Shown: positions 12,696-23,723 of the stretch, piece by piece
How positions within the stretch are numbered: position 1 is the first letter of the stretch
Layout of the letters: each line of letters opens with the position of its first letter
Source of the DNA: Batillaria attramentaria
Lineage: Eukaryota > Mollusca > Gastropoda > Batillariidae
Assembly: GCA_018292915.2 (NCBI GenBank)
Contig: JACVVK020000202.1
Coordinates: 74,501-138,500 of the forward strand
Direction of reading: 5' to 3'
Length of the DNA: 64,000 nucleotides
The notes under the pieces: generated by a model
What the model was told of the DNA's origin: nothing
The model's input: only the letters and a program-made list of their open reading frames with translations
The model's database searches: none
Program-made: the position numbers and the translations under genes

Positions 12696-13172
12696 TCGTC
12701 TTATATTGTAAACCTAAAAAAATGATTCAGGTTACAACAATAAATTTCAAGTATGATTGAATGTCATTAATTTTTTGGTCGACTTCTGCTCGTGGCATAG
12801 GGCTTTCCTTTAAACGGTGTCTCTCAGCGTGGGTACATGGGTACATCAGTACATTAATCTTGAGTTCAATTCAGTTCAAGATGGAACATCTCTGAGCCCG
12901 GAGAGCCCGTATACACTTCAACACATCGTAACCGAGCTAAGACTGTGGTCCTAACAGTTTGTCTACATTTTACCTCCCTGTCTGCTGTCAGTTATCCTTG
13001 GCAACCCGCTGAAGATGATGTCCAAGCAAAGTACAACATCTAAGCAAAACCGTCCTAAATAATTATAAAATAATTTTGCCCACATGACACAATGTCACCA
13101 CGGGATCCAAGCAGCTGATGCCAGATGTATGATGGTAGCGTCAGTATAAAAAAAAGTTGACCCATCTCTCAT
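12696..13172. repeat. Dispersed repeat R1, copy 2
   Basis: Direct-orientation homologue of 4136-4642, with substitutions and small indels throughout. Shared landmarks include CGGAGAGCCCGTATACACTT and TGATGCCAGATGTA. It contains no open frame of note. TTGTTCTGCGAAGCT at 13172-13186 matches 4898-4912, suggesting the repeat unit is longer than the continuous match. Confidence 0.85.
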
Positions 13173-13186
13173 TGTTCTGCGAAGCT

Positions 13187-13692
13187 GATTTCCTGTATTA
13201 AGTTTGACCTCACGCGATCCATCTTTATTTCTCATTAACTGTTCGTGAAATTACCGCCGTCTTATTAAATTGCCTCACGTCAGATTTTGCAAGCTTGAGA
13301 TTACGTTTGCGAAATCTCAACCGTTTTCTCCTCACAAACAAAAACCTTCAACATTTTCGTGGCATAAGAGAGGAAAAAACATCAACAGCCGAGCAAACTT
13401 TTCAACAAATTCGACCCATGAACTTTTTTGTAGTTGTTTAAAAAAAATGCACGTGCGGTGAAGAATGATTTGCGTCGGATTTCATTCCAATTTACAACTG
13501 CCAGAACGGAATTTAATTCCAAATTTCCAGTTCTGTGGGATCATGCAGAGCTTTCGCCAGCATGAGCATGTCGCTTGCGTGTTCTAAATCCACGGTGGCA
13601 GACGTGGCTTCCGACAAATTGAAACAGAAACCGACATGTGAAGACGTGCTATGGGTGCTAGTGACACTGGACTACTTTTTGTTTTTGTCTCT
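13187..13692. other. Unassigned sequence
   Basis: No recognisable gene or repeat. The open frame at 13535-13906 runs into the SINE and is not supported. Confidence 0.35.
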
Positions 13693-14130
13693 CTGTTACT
13701 TCAGAAAAAAAAAGGTTCACTGGGTCAGAAGTGTTTGGATGAAGTTTCCAAAAGACGGGGGGAGCCGGGGTGGCCGAATGGTAGAGCGTTGGACTTCTAA
13801 TGCTCGGGTCGTGAGTTCGATCCCGGCTGGGGCCAAATATTTGTGCTGGCTTTTTCATCGTTGCCCCGTCTTTGATATCACCCTATGTGGTGGAAAAGGA
13901 CGTTAAACCCCCAAATACCCACCCACCCTGTTACTTCAGAAAAAAAGGTTCACTGCGCCAGAAGTGTTTGGATAAAGTTTCCAAAAGACGGCGGGCTAGA
14001 ATGAAGTGTCCAGGCAGAGTGTCCATTGCGAAAAGTCTGGGCAAATTTCCCCAACATCTATGTTGAGAAGTCTTTGGGCAAACTTTCCAAAATTCCAAGC
14101 CGAGAAGTCTCCGGGCAAAATAAATTTAAA
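13693..14130. repeat. Tandem repeat array split by a SINE
   Basis: A 65-66 bp block (CTGTTACTTCAG ... GTTTCCAAAAGACGG) occurs on both sides of a SINE, at 13693-13758 and 13928-13992, with a few differences. The right side continues into shorter related units, AGAAGTCTTTGGGCAAACTT and similar, to about 14130. It looks like a local tandem repeat into which the SINE inserted. Confidence 0.75.
13759..13927 (+). mobile_element. tRNA-derived SINE (family A), full length
   Basis: Near-consensus copy with box A TGGCCGAATGGTAGAGCG, box B GAGTTCGATCCCGG and the core GTGGAAAAGGACGTTAAAC. Its flanks are 65-bp direct repeats. That is far longer than a normal SINE target-site duplication. Confidence 0.92.
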
Positions 14131-14240
14131 AACACCTCTAAGTAGGAGAAGAGGTGCGCTGACACACCTTTCACAAAAAAGTACGAGGCCCACTCTTTCA
14201 TGGGAAAATTGTCTCTGGTTGTCTTATACGTACACGTATT

Positions 14241-14724
14241 CTTCAGGTAATGCTGTCAGGATCTTTGTAGCTGTAACCTGCCATCATTTTGTCCATGGAA
14301 GTGGAAATTAAAGGACGTGAGTGGGCGATTGGGTGTTTTTAGGTTTAGCGACTTCTGTTCACCACGAGAGTGATTTGCAAGTTTGCTTTATTGTCCCTTT
14401 CCGGAAATATTTAATTTCAAAGACGCGGGAACTGCGAAAAGAGCTGTAGAACGTTTGGCTCTGTCGGGATTCGAACCCTCGACTTTCAGATCTCGAGTTC
14501 CACGCTCAGCCGGCTGAGCCACTCGACTCCCAGGAAAGCTTTCGTACAAAACACAGTCTCGAAGTAATGCTGTCAAATTCTTCGTAGTTACCACTTGCCA
14601 AGGTTTTGTCCACAGAAGTTGCCCCAAACTCCATTGGGTCAACACACAGCCTCTAAGTAATTCTCTCAGATTTTTCGTATAGTGGCCACTTTTGTCATTA
14701 TTTCGTCCATGTAACTAAAGTGGC
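14241..14724. repeat. Diverged tandem repeat, three units, split by a tRNA-like SINE
   Basis: Three related blocks of about 65-75 bp start at 14241, 14551 and 14651. They share AAGTAATGCTGTCA ... TTCGTAG ... TTTTGTCCA. The SINE at 14373-14530 separates the first from the second. Confidence 0.65.
14373..14530 (-). mobile_element. tRNA-derived SINE of a different family
   Basis: On the minus strand the head reads TGGCTCAGCCGGCTGAGCG (box A) and GAGGGTTCGAATCCCGA (box B, consensus GGTTCGANTCC). Downstream is CGCGTCTTTGAAATTAA, which partly echoes the CCGTCTTTGATATCA segment of family A, and the end carries GACAATAAAGC. The ends of the tRNA-like part do not form an acceptor stem I can see, so a functional tRNA gene is unlikely. 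Confidence 0.65.
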
Positions 14725-15221
14725 CCTGAAACCGTCAGGGCCAAATGACAAGCTCACCCAAACAGCGACTATTGACCGACATCTGTGGATCGACCGAATC
14801 TGTTACTGTAAGAACCAGGGAGGCATGGTTAATCTTGTAATGCCCTCAGACCGTGACAATGGGTTGCTCGGTTTCATTGCAAACATTTATATAACCATCG
14901 GTGGACCGCGCGTGTAGTCGGTCTATTCAGCGCTGAGAAATGATCGAAAATCAGTGACTCGCCGTGAGAACAAGGCAACTTGTATTTCAACATTGTGGTC
15001 AGGGAAAGGGATTATGCAGAATGCTGACTTCATGCAGAAAAATTGTTGTTTGTTGTTGTTGTTGTTGATACTTATGATTTTGTTATGTACATAATAATAC
15101 AATTAAGAAGGTGACTGGTTTGATTGTACTCGATAGAAACACGAAATAAAACTACACCGCGCACAAAGCCTCTTACAAGGGCTAATTCTACCATTTTTAA
15201 TTTTTATGCTCGCAGATCGTT
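14725..15221. other. Unassigned sequence
   Basis: No feature beyond a short (GTT)n at about 15042-15066. Confidence 0.35.
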
Positions 15222-15234
15222 CTGCATCTGAGCT

Positions 15235-15405
15235 GGGGGAGCCAGAGTGGCCGAATGGTAGAGCGTTAGACTTCTAATGCTTGGGCATGAGATCGTATCC
15301 CGGCTGGGGCCAAATATTTGTGCTGGCTTTTTCATCGTTGCCCGGTCTTTGATATCACCCGTATGTGGTGGAAGAGGACGTTAAACCCCCACTCACCCAC
15401 CCATC
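15235..15405 (+). mobile_element. tRNA-derived SINE (family A) with 13-bp TSD
   Basis: Full-length copy. The perfect flanking repeat CTGCATCTGAGCT (15222-15234 and 15406-15418) defines both ends. Box B is mutated (GAGATCGTATCCCGG), so pol III activity is probably reduced. Confidence 0.95.
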
Positions 15406-15452
15406 CTGCATCTGAGCTGTTTTCGCGGTATCTATCATCACACCACTCAGAC

Positions 15453-15660
15453 ACCTGGACAGTGACAGCGTCTGTAATGCTGGCACTGAGTCAACGGAAG
15501 CGTACACGATGACACGGCGACAGCACTGAGCGCTCCAGTAGTCTAACAAAGGTCCTAGAATTTGAATGTTCGGCCGCCGGCATGTATCGCATGTACAGCT
15601 GTACTAATCATCACGATAGAGTATTTCGAGCGTACAGGCATACACACGAGTGAAACTGTT
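15453..15660. repeat. Partial copy of dispersed repeat R2
   Basis: GGACAGTGACAGCGTCTGTA and TGCTGGCACTGAG correspond to the sequence at 38998-39060, just after repeat R2 copy 1. A later ACTAATCA segment also corresponds (15601 versus 39174). The match is short and diverged. Confidence 0.5.
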
Positions 15661-15775
15661 CCAGAACATAAGCTGGCTTAGCAGGGTTTAATTTAGCCCG
15701 TGTAACTTAATTATTGTCATTGTTAGCTCTTGCCATACTCTGAGGCTTCAACAAAATTCTGTTACCATCTTGCTG

Positions 15776-15776
15776 G

Positions 15777-15829
<53 letters not shown>

Positions 15830-15830
15830 C
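15776..15830. repeat. (TG)n / (AG)n microsatellite
   Basis: Compound dinucleotide repeat, TG then AG, within otherwise unique sequence. Confidence 0.95.
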
Positions 15831-15899
15831 CAGGGGCAGCCCGTGTATGATGCTGCACATCATGTGTTTTTAGTTAAATGTATGTGTGGAGGCATGTTG

Positions 15900-16024
15900 T
15901 GTGTGTTTCTGAGTGGGTGAGTGTGTGTTCTTTGTAAGGCGCCCTGAGCTCCCGCGAGAGGGAGGGCGTGCCTTAAGTACCCATTTTATTATTTATTATC
16001 ATTGTTATTGCCATTGTTGTTATC
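15900..16024 (+). mobile_element. Probable LINE or SINE 3' tail with GC hairpin and ATT repeats
   Basis: GTAAGGCGCCCTGAGCTCCC, then GGGAGGGCGTGCCTTAAG, then (ATT)n-like sequence. This matches the hairpin-plus-ATT tail of the LINE ends at 1246 and 49648 when those are read on the minus strand. The 5' part of the element is not recognisable. Confidence 0.5.
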
Positions 16025-16912
16025 GGTGAAATATCCTCAGGTATGTTCAGTTCCTATCAGTCTCTGACAACACAGACAAACTCCTCCGAAGACGGAGTGC
16101 GGCTGCCCATTTGGTACTTGAGGGTGGGTGGACGAGTAGGCAGATTGGTGGCGGTGGTGGGGCAGGGGTGGGGGGGGGGAGCGGGCACGATCAGCATACA
16201 GCCAGAAGAGCCAGCATGTCGCGCATTAAATTTTGTAACATACTCCACGTGATCGCTTTTCGCCTACTTTGTATAAGTCCAAGCGATCTCCAGTGAAAGT
16301 GAAACCCGGTCTTGATTTGCCGTTACTTGATCGACACAGAGTCCGTCTGAACACGGACATGGATATTTAACAGCGATCTCCCCCAAACCCTTGCCAACCG
16401 TGACGGATTTTCATACCTTGCCTGCCCAGATCGGAGACCAGTCCGGCACAAGATGTGTTTACCTGTCCGCCTAACGCAGATCAAACATGTGCCCGGGCCG
16501 TCCCTTGGGGGGGGGGGGGGGGGGCTGTGGAAGCGTTTTTGCCGATGGTGTTTGATAAGCACTGGAAGGCCAGCAACTGGGCTTTCAAGACGTGTTTACC
16601 TTGCCCCTCTGGCCTGTGAAGGGTCGCGCGGTCACTGCGGGGTCAGGTTATCGCCACGGCGCCAGAACTGCTGATCAGAGTGGAGTTTTTTGTTTTAAAA
16701 TTCTGATCCCTTGAAAAATTCAAAACGGGTTAGAACTGGTCAGTTGTTCTACACAGGGCATACTATGACGTTTTTCAACTTAAGTCGACAGAAGACTTTG
16801 TGTTATAAGTGTACATGCGTGTATTAGCTTCGCGGTAGGATGCCAATAATTTATGGTCCCAAAAAAGTGTACGGAGATAATACGCATGTACAATGTCTCA
16901 ATCTTTCAAACC
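16025..16912. other. Unassigned sequence
   Basis: A G-run lies at 16508-16524. The overlapping open frames at 16043-16252 and 16323-16562 have no recognisable motif. Confidence 0.35.
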
Positions 16913-17696
<784 letters not shown>

Positions 17697-18440
17697 TTAT
17701 TTCTTCTTCTTCTTCTTCTCCTCCTCCTCCTCTTCTTCCTCCTTTTACATTGTCTCGTTTTTCGTACTTTTTATACCTTTTCGTACCTCCTCTACTCCAT
17801 CTTTCCCGTCGTCTTTCTCTTTTTCCTTGTCTTTTCTTCGTCGTCTACGTCTTCTTCTTTGCTGTCACTTCAGTTCATCTTCTTGTTCTCCTCCTATCCT
17901 TCTTTTTTTTTTTTTCCTCCTTCGTCTCCTTCTTTCCTTCTTCTTTTCTCCTTCTTCTTTTCTCCTTCTTCGTCTCCTTCTTCGTCTCCTTCTTCGTCTC
18001 CTTCTTTCCTTCTTTTTTTCTCCTTCTTCGTCTTCTTCTTCTTCTCCTTCTTTCCGGCCTTCTTCTTTTCTCCTTCTTCGTCTCCTTCTTCGTCTCCTTC
18101 TTTCCTTCTTCTTTTCTCCTTCTTCTTTGTCGTCTCCTCCGTCGTCTCCTCCTTCTTCTCTTTCTTTCCTTCTTCTTTTCTCCTTCTTCGTCTCCTCCGT
18201 CGTCTCCTCCTTCTTCTCCTTCTTTCCTTCTTCTTTTCTCCCTCCTCGTCTCCTTCTTCTTTGCCTACGTGGTGGAAAAGGACGTTAAACTCCCAAACAC
18301 CCACCTACTCCTCCTTTTCTTCTTTGCCGTCTCCTTCTTCTTCTCCTTCTTCCTTTCTTTTTTCTCCTTCTTCGTCTCCTCCTCCTCCTTTGCCGTCTCC
18401 TTCTTCTTCTCCTTCTTCGTCGTCTTTCTCTTCTGCTTCT
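17697..18440. repeat. Polypyrimidine minisatellite (CTT/CTCC)
   Basis: About 740 bp almost free of purines on the plus strand, built of TTCTTCTTTTCTCC, TTCTTCGTCTCC and TTTCCTTCTT units. Four overlapping open frames up to 246 codons (17686-18539 on plus, and Lys/Arg/Glu-rich ones on minus) are low-complexity artefacts. A SINE tail fragment lies inside. Tracts like this can adopt triplex (H-DNA) structure. Confidence 0.92.
18263..18306 (+). mobile_element. SINE (family A) 3' fragment within a pyrimidine tract
   Basis: CTACGTGGTGGAAAAGGACG, TTAAACTCCCAAACACCCAC: only the last 44 bp of the SINE. Its sense strand lies on the pyrimidine strand. Confidence 0.85.
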
Positions 18441-19801
18441 GTAAAGAGACAACAAACAGACAAACAAAAAAAGAAAGAGAATGCAATTAGACAGGATCGA
18501 AAAGAGAGGAACCTGAAAATATCAAACGCTCGGAAATGAAAATCAATGTTAGACTCTTCCGGTCCTGATCATGTCTATGTCGTTGTTTTTCGGTCTGCCC
18601 GTAACCCCCTCGACCCCCACCCACCCACCCCCTCCCTCCCCGTACGTCCTCCCTCCTCCTGGTCATGGTGACCCTCTCCCGAACACCCTAACTACCCCGT
18701 CCCAGCCCCCTAGAACGCATTTATAATTGGTTTTATTGTGTTTAATTGTTGTTATTTTTTTGTTGTTGTTGTTGTTTTGGTAGTAGTCGAGTGTCACATG
18801 AACGCTATGCATGTTAAATAACAGTATCTTATATAACATTTTATTTGTCACGAGAAGGGACCTTTTCGACTTCAATCGAAGTGTTATTATGACACAGTAA
18901 TTGGATAGGAGTTTTTTTGTTGATGTTGTTTGTTTTGTTTTGTTTTGTTTTTTAAATGAAATACAGTTTCAGCTGAAGGGTTCCTTAAGACTTCCCCAAC
19001 CAGGATGTAGGACTCTTGTTTTCAGCGATGTCTGCGTGTGGGTCTGTCCATCCGTCAACACCTCTAGGCAACCCAGACTAAGTGTCTTGCCAGCACTCGA
19101 CAACAGATCCTCCTTTTTCGCTTTCTGTTTGTTGTTACCGCTGGTTCAAGCTTCGTGCAACACAGGCAGCTGTCAGACACGTCACTCAGCCGATCAGCAT
19201 AATCTCGTTTGCCGCTAAGATAACTCAGCCAAACCTGTCGGCGCCTGCACGAAAAGATGTAGATAATGATGCGGAGATATCAGAACAGGCGCTGGCTTGT
19301 CTTTTTCCCTTGTCAATCTCTTGTCTTCCCGGACGGAGACAACTGCAGCAGTGATTACTGTTCCCTCCTAACTTCCTCTCTGCTCTGTGTGTGTGTGCGG
19401 GGGGGGGGGGGGGGATGCCGGTGCAGTACGCAGAGTGTACTTCCCAGCTGGTTTTACTCCGGGGTTGTTCCCGCTTTAACGCCGATTACACTCCCTCTAG
19501 AGCACGTTAAGACTAAAGATGTGTTTCATTAGTGGAGTGTTTCCAGCTTGGGAGTAAGGAGGGTGGAGCATGTCTGGTTTAGACTGGAGGGGGTGCATCC
19601 AGCGGTAACGCGGGAAATGCCCCGGAGTATATGCAGCTGGGGAGCCCGTCTCACGAAGAAGGACCTTGATTAGCCGCGAGATAGTCTTTGTTGCTTGCGC
19701 AGCGTTAAGCCCTAAATGACTAACTAACTCACTCACTCTCTAACGGTGACTGCCCTCACGCAAAGCCATACTATGTTTGAAATCCGAGCACGCACACGTC
19801 T
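18441..19801. other. Unassigned sequence with simple repeats
   Basis: C-rich sequence lies at 18604-18660, (GTT)n near 18760-18775, (GTTTT)n near 18930-18950 and a G-run at 19400-19414. No gene is supported. Confidence 0.35.
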
Positions 19802-19815
19802 TTGAATTGTAGTAG

Positions 19816-19991
19816 GGTGGGTGGGTGGGTGTTTGGGGGTTTAACGTCCTTTTCCACCGCACAGGGTGATATCAAAGACGGGGCAACGATGAAAAAGCCA
19901 GCACAAATATTTGGCCCCAGCCGGGATACGAACTCACGACCCGAGCATTAGAAGTCCAACGCTATACCATTCAACCACCCCGGCTCCCCCA
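19816..19991 (-). mobile_element. tRNA-derived SINE (family A) with 14-bp TSD
   Basis: Complete copy on the minus strand, flanked by the perfect repeat TTGAATTGTAGTAG (19802-19815 and 19992-20005). Box A (TGGTTGAATGGTATAGCG) has two changes from consensus. The insertion is probably young, because the duplication is intact. Confidence 0.95.
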
Positions 19992-20110
19992 TTGAATTGT
20001 AGTAGAGCGTTAGTGCAAGTCGATGTCTGGATGATAAACACCCCCCTTTCTCAGTTTCAAACCGACAGGCCGAAGTCCGTTGGAAACACTCGGTGCTACT
20101 CACATTTGAA

Positions 20111-20734
20111 CGATCCAAAACATTTTCTTTCAGTATTTAAATGTAGGCTGCAGGAATGTTACCAGCAAGACTGGCACTTTGATATATCAACAAAGGAGCG
20201 TTTTGATTTCTTCCATTCATTTAAGTCTTCTTGGTCATTGAGTTCACTGTTCAGTCATGTACAGAGCCACATCATTCGAACTTGTCTGGTAAGGTTCAGG
20301 TTTGGCGTTTCACCGATTAAAGCTCATAATCTGCATTACGCTGATGCTGAACCCCTGAGTAAAATATGTCCACTGTGTCAGCTTGATACTGAAGACGAGT
20401 TACATTTTCTTTTATACTGTCCTAGTCTTTCTGATATCCGTACCCGGTATATTCCTAGAAAATTTTGGAACCATCCAAGCAGCTTTCGACTCACTTTGCT
20501 AATGGCCTCAAACAATTATTATACAGTTAAGAACCTGGCGTTATATATTTTTCTAGCGTTAAGAAAAAGACAACAGTTGCTCAGCTGAGTTGATATATTT
20601 TATTTTGCACTTTGGTTATTTCCTGTACAAGTACATTTATTGTGAATAAGAATATCTGGATGTCACTCTCAACTTTGAATGGGCCTAAGGCCTATCAATA
20701 AACAATTCTGATTCTGATTCTGATTGTGATTCTG
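20111..20734 (+). mobile_element. 5'-truncated LINE insertion with intact TSD
   Basis: The 3' end of a non-LTR retrotransposon, bounded by the 13-bp duplication ACTCACATTTGAA (20098-20110 and 20735-20747). It has a continuous reading frame (20112-20588), a short 3' UTR with CCTATCAATAAACAATTCTG and a (ATTCTG)n tail. The intact frame and duplication suggest a recent insertion. The clade cannot be set from this fragment, but the tail differs from that of the CR1/L2-like copies in this window. Confidence 0.88.
20112..20588 (+). pseudogene. LINE ORF2 C-terminus (truncated reverse transcriptase protein)
   Basis: 158 codons remain, with no start codon of its own because the 5' part was lost at insertion; the frame happens to stay open upstream through host DNA and a SINE. 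The fragment lies after the reverse transcriptase catalytic core. It shows a C-x2-C-x8-H-x4-C zinc-knuckle-like motif (CPLCQLDTEDELHFLLYC, about residues 87-104), which is common near the C-terminus of many non-LTR elements and is thought to bind nucleic acid. The neighbouring segments LVRFRFGVSPIKAHNLHY and SLSDIRTRYIPRKFW are typical surroundings of that motif. It cannot make an active enzyme. Confidence 0.8.
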
Positions 20735-20747
20735 ACTCACATTTGAA

Positions 20748-21193
20748 AGTGGAAACACTTAGTGCTACTGTCTGGAAACACCCTGTCTTTCAGTGGTGCG
20801 GGTTTGAAGCGGGGTAGCACAGGAAATCACGCGTCCATGTTTGACTGCACCCCGTCCCATGGAGCGATCGATTTTCAATGCTGTGGTCATCGGGTCGACT
20901 GGAGGTTGGGGAGAGAAAGTGTGCTCTCCTTTTCCTCGTTGTCCATGATATCTTTGAGAACACCTCTGCATGTCGGAAAAGGACATTACACACCAATCAT
21001 TGCCGCGGCACAGTGACCAACATCAGAACAAAATAACTTTAAAAAAAAATCTTTTGACAACCCAACCTTTTCGTTGGAAACTGCCTTGCACAAGAACTTG
21101 GAAAATATTAATAAGCAAGGTGAAAGCAGAACAGTCTCAAAGGGAAATGAAGTTTATCAAGCAAATTTGCAACAATCGGACTAAAAAATTTGC

Positions 21194-21232
<39 letters not shown>

Positions 21233-22536
21233 GGGGGGGGGGGGGGGGCGGACGAGGCGATTTTGGATGAAATTAACTACAAATCTGTAAAGGTGAACTT
21301 TACAGTCAATCAAAGCTGAAAAACTATACACTATAACATATCTTGCCGTCCTTTGTGAAAGTTAAGTGGTTTCTGTCCCTTTTATGTCGCTTTTATTTGC
21401 TTAACTTGTAACCACTTCGCAGTCATTACCGTTTCCTTTTCTATACACTATAAACAAACACTAGCAAAAAGCTGGGACTTTCGGAACGGACACAAAAAAA
21501 AAGAAGTTTATCAATCAAAAGCGTGCGTAGCGAAGCCGCGGCCCTGTGGTTTCCAGTCTCTCCTGTCCTTTCCCACTGAGCAAACAACAATCGACGATTG
21601 AGAAGGTTATACGCGTATCCGCAAGCCTGGCAAACTCCGCAAAAAAACACCCCACAACAACAAACTCGGAATGAAAATCTATGTTTCTCCGAGCTGTCAC
21701 AGTCTCAACAACAGTGCAGACATGTTGTGCGTGTTGGAATTTATGTCATGTTTGATGTTTGGAATGCCCTATATTTAGGTCCGATTGACATAACTCTGTT
21801 TGAGGTTGAAATCCGAAACGCATTAATTTTTGTGCCCAGGTGCGAAGCTCAAGTTTTTCATGGACATTCCGCTGTTTCGCCCCCCCCCCCCTCCCCCCAC
21901 CCCCAACCTACCTACGCCACGCCACCCCTCCCCACCCCACCCGACCTCAGTTCCCACTCCACGCCCTTCCCCGCCCAATCCCCACCCCCTCACCACCCCC
22001 CCCCCCGCCTCATCGCCACTCCCACCCACACACGCACCTGGTGAATGTTTTTTTTTTTTTTTTTTTGGAACACTTTTAACCAAACATCCTCTTACAATGG
22101 AACTTTCTAGTTGTACACAACCACCATCTTGTCCTCCGCCCTGAATTATTCAGTGTTGTCGCACTAGAATTTCCCGTCATCTCAACGGCATTGCGTGAAG
22201 TTACTTCACAAGGGGACATTACACTTCCTTTTCTCTGCCATGAATCTGTCGGGTAAGAGACCGGCTGTTCACTGAAGCTGCGGTTTCAAAAGCTACGGGA
22301 CAAAAAATACCCACAAAGATAATTTCCGGCAAACGAGAGACCTGCCTGCGAGTCGCTGTCTCCTGGGTTTTTGAACGTATTGCATGTTGGCACGAAGCGA
22401 CGACAAGGTGTCAGACCGTTTAATGAAACTTGCATCCAGTCCTCCAGTGTTCCTCTTCACTCGTTCACGATCAATCGAACACGTTGTAGTCTGTATTCCC
22501 CTTTTAAATTTTGTTTTCTTGCAGCTTTTGTGTCTG
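20748..22536. other. Unassigned sequence with degenerate SINE-like segment and homopolymers
   Basis: At about 20925-21000, CCTTTTCCTCGTTGTCCATG ... GGAAAAGGACATTACAC resembles a decayed family A 3' domain. A T-run of over 30 bases directly followed by a G-run lies at 21197-21248. C-rich sequence with polyproline frames spans 21880-22040. No gene is recognised. Confidence 0.4.
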
Positions 22537-22538
22537 TT

Positions 22539-22628
22539 TTGTGCTGGCTTTTTTCATCGTTGTCCCGTCTTTCATATCACCCGTATGTGGTGGAAAAGGA
22601 CGTTAAACTCCCAAACACCAGACCCACC
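22539..22628 (+). mobile_element. SINE (family A), 5'-truncated
   Basis: Starts at GTGCTGGCTTTTTTCATCG and keeps the whole 3' domain, GTGGTGGAAAAGGACGTTAA. The tRNA-like head is missing. It runs directly into a (GT)n array. Confidence 0.85.

Positions 22629-22638
<10 letters not shown>

Positions 22639-22710
<72 letters not shown>
22639..22710. repeat. (GT)n microsatellite
   Basis: About 35 GT units next to a SINE tail, followed by (TTG)n at about 22728-22742. Confidence 0.95.
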
Positions 22711-22712
<2 letters not shown>

Positions 22713-23196
22713 GGTTAGTGTCTTTTTGTTGTTGTTGTTGTTTTCTAGCATGCGTCGGATAAAATAGCATGATATCAGAAGAAAAGGATGCAGAATGTCC
22801 AATGAAACGTCAAGCCAGTCTTCAGTTGTTGTTGTTGTTGTTGTTGTTTTCAGTTCAGAACTCAGCCCGAATAATCCAGCCTAAAACTCAGGTGGCCTCG
22901 TGCTGCGCATCAAAGAGCACGGGAGATTTTGCTGGACTAACTGTTTGTTTTTGTTTTTGTGTTTGTTTGTTTTGTTTTTTGTTGTTGTTGTTGTTGTTTG
23001 TTTGTTTGTTTTGTTTTGGGTTTTTTGTTGTTTTTTTTGGTCTGTACCTGTCGATCGATGAATCGCGAAGTCTGTTTCGAAATCTCAGGTTCTTTTTGTT
23101 GTTTATTCTTTTTCTTCTTCTTTTTTTTTTTCTTTTTTTTTTAACAGCAAGTTGGTGTCAAGATGTATTAGGTCAAGGTTAGTTTGCTGTATTTTT
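22711..23196. repeat. GTT/GTTT-rich low-complexity sequence
   Basis: (GTT)n at about 22826-22850 and 22980-23000, GTTT-rich to 23035, then a T-rich run at 23105-23145. Cys/Phe-rich open frames here are repeat translations. Confidence 0.8.
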
Positions 23197-23207
23197 CCTC
23201 AAGGACT

Positions 23208-23258
23208 ATCACCCATACGTGTTGGAAAAGGACTTTAAACTCTCAAACGCCCACCCAC
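23208..23258 (+). mobile_element. SINE (family A), 3' end only, with TSD
   Basis: A 51-bp 3' piece flanked by CCTCAAGGACT (23197-23207) and CCTCAAGGGCT (23259-23269). The duplication shows that it inserted as an already truncated copy, so it was not cut down later. Confidence 0.85.
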
Positions 23259-23551
23259 CCTCAAGGGCTGACATTCATTTTTTTTTCACTTTCATTCATT
23301 CATTTTTAGTTGTTGGGGCGGGGGGATTGTTTAGGTCACCATAATCATAATATTGTATTATCTTCGACTTCTTCTGTGATATGGCTAATTCAACGAGTGG
23401 GATCCAAGTATGTGAACGCTAGTTAGTGTGGGTGCATGGTGATGAGCCCATAACGCTAGTTCAAGGTTTTCAGATACCAGCTGAACGGTATCTACGGACA
23501 AAAGTTAATGGACTTTTTACCAGCACATTATCGACATTCAAAACACTCTAA

Positions 23552-23723
23552 AGGAGCCGGGATAGTCAAATGGTAGAGCGTTGGACTTACAATGCTCGGG
23601 TCATGAGTTCGAATCCTGGCTGGGACCAAATATGTGCTGGCCTTTTTCTCGTTGCCCCGTCTTTGATATCACTCATACATGGTGGAAAACGACGTTAAAC
23701 TCTTAACACCGACGCGCCCACCC
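23552..23723 (+). mobile_element. tRNA-derived SINE (family A), diverged
   Basis: Full-length but older copy: GGAGCCGGGATAGTCAAATG head, good box B (GAGTTCGAATCCTGG), and AACGACGTTAAAC in the 3' core. No clear target-site duplication. Confidence 0.88.

Noticed and set aside
19911..20111. N-terminal extension of the LINE frame
   Set aside because: This part reads the antisense of a SINE and unique flank; the LINE begins only after the TSD at 20110.
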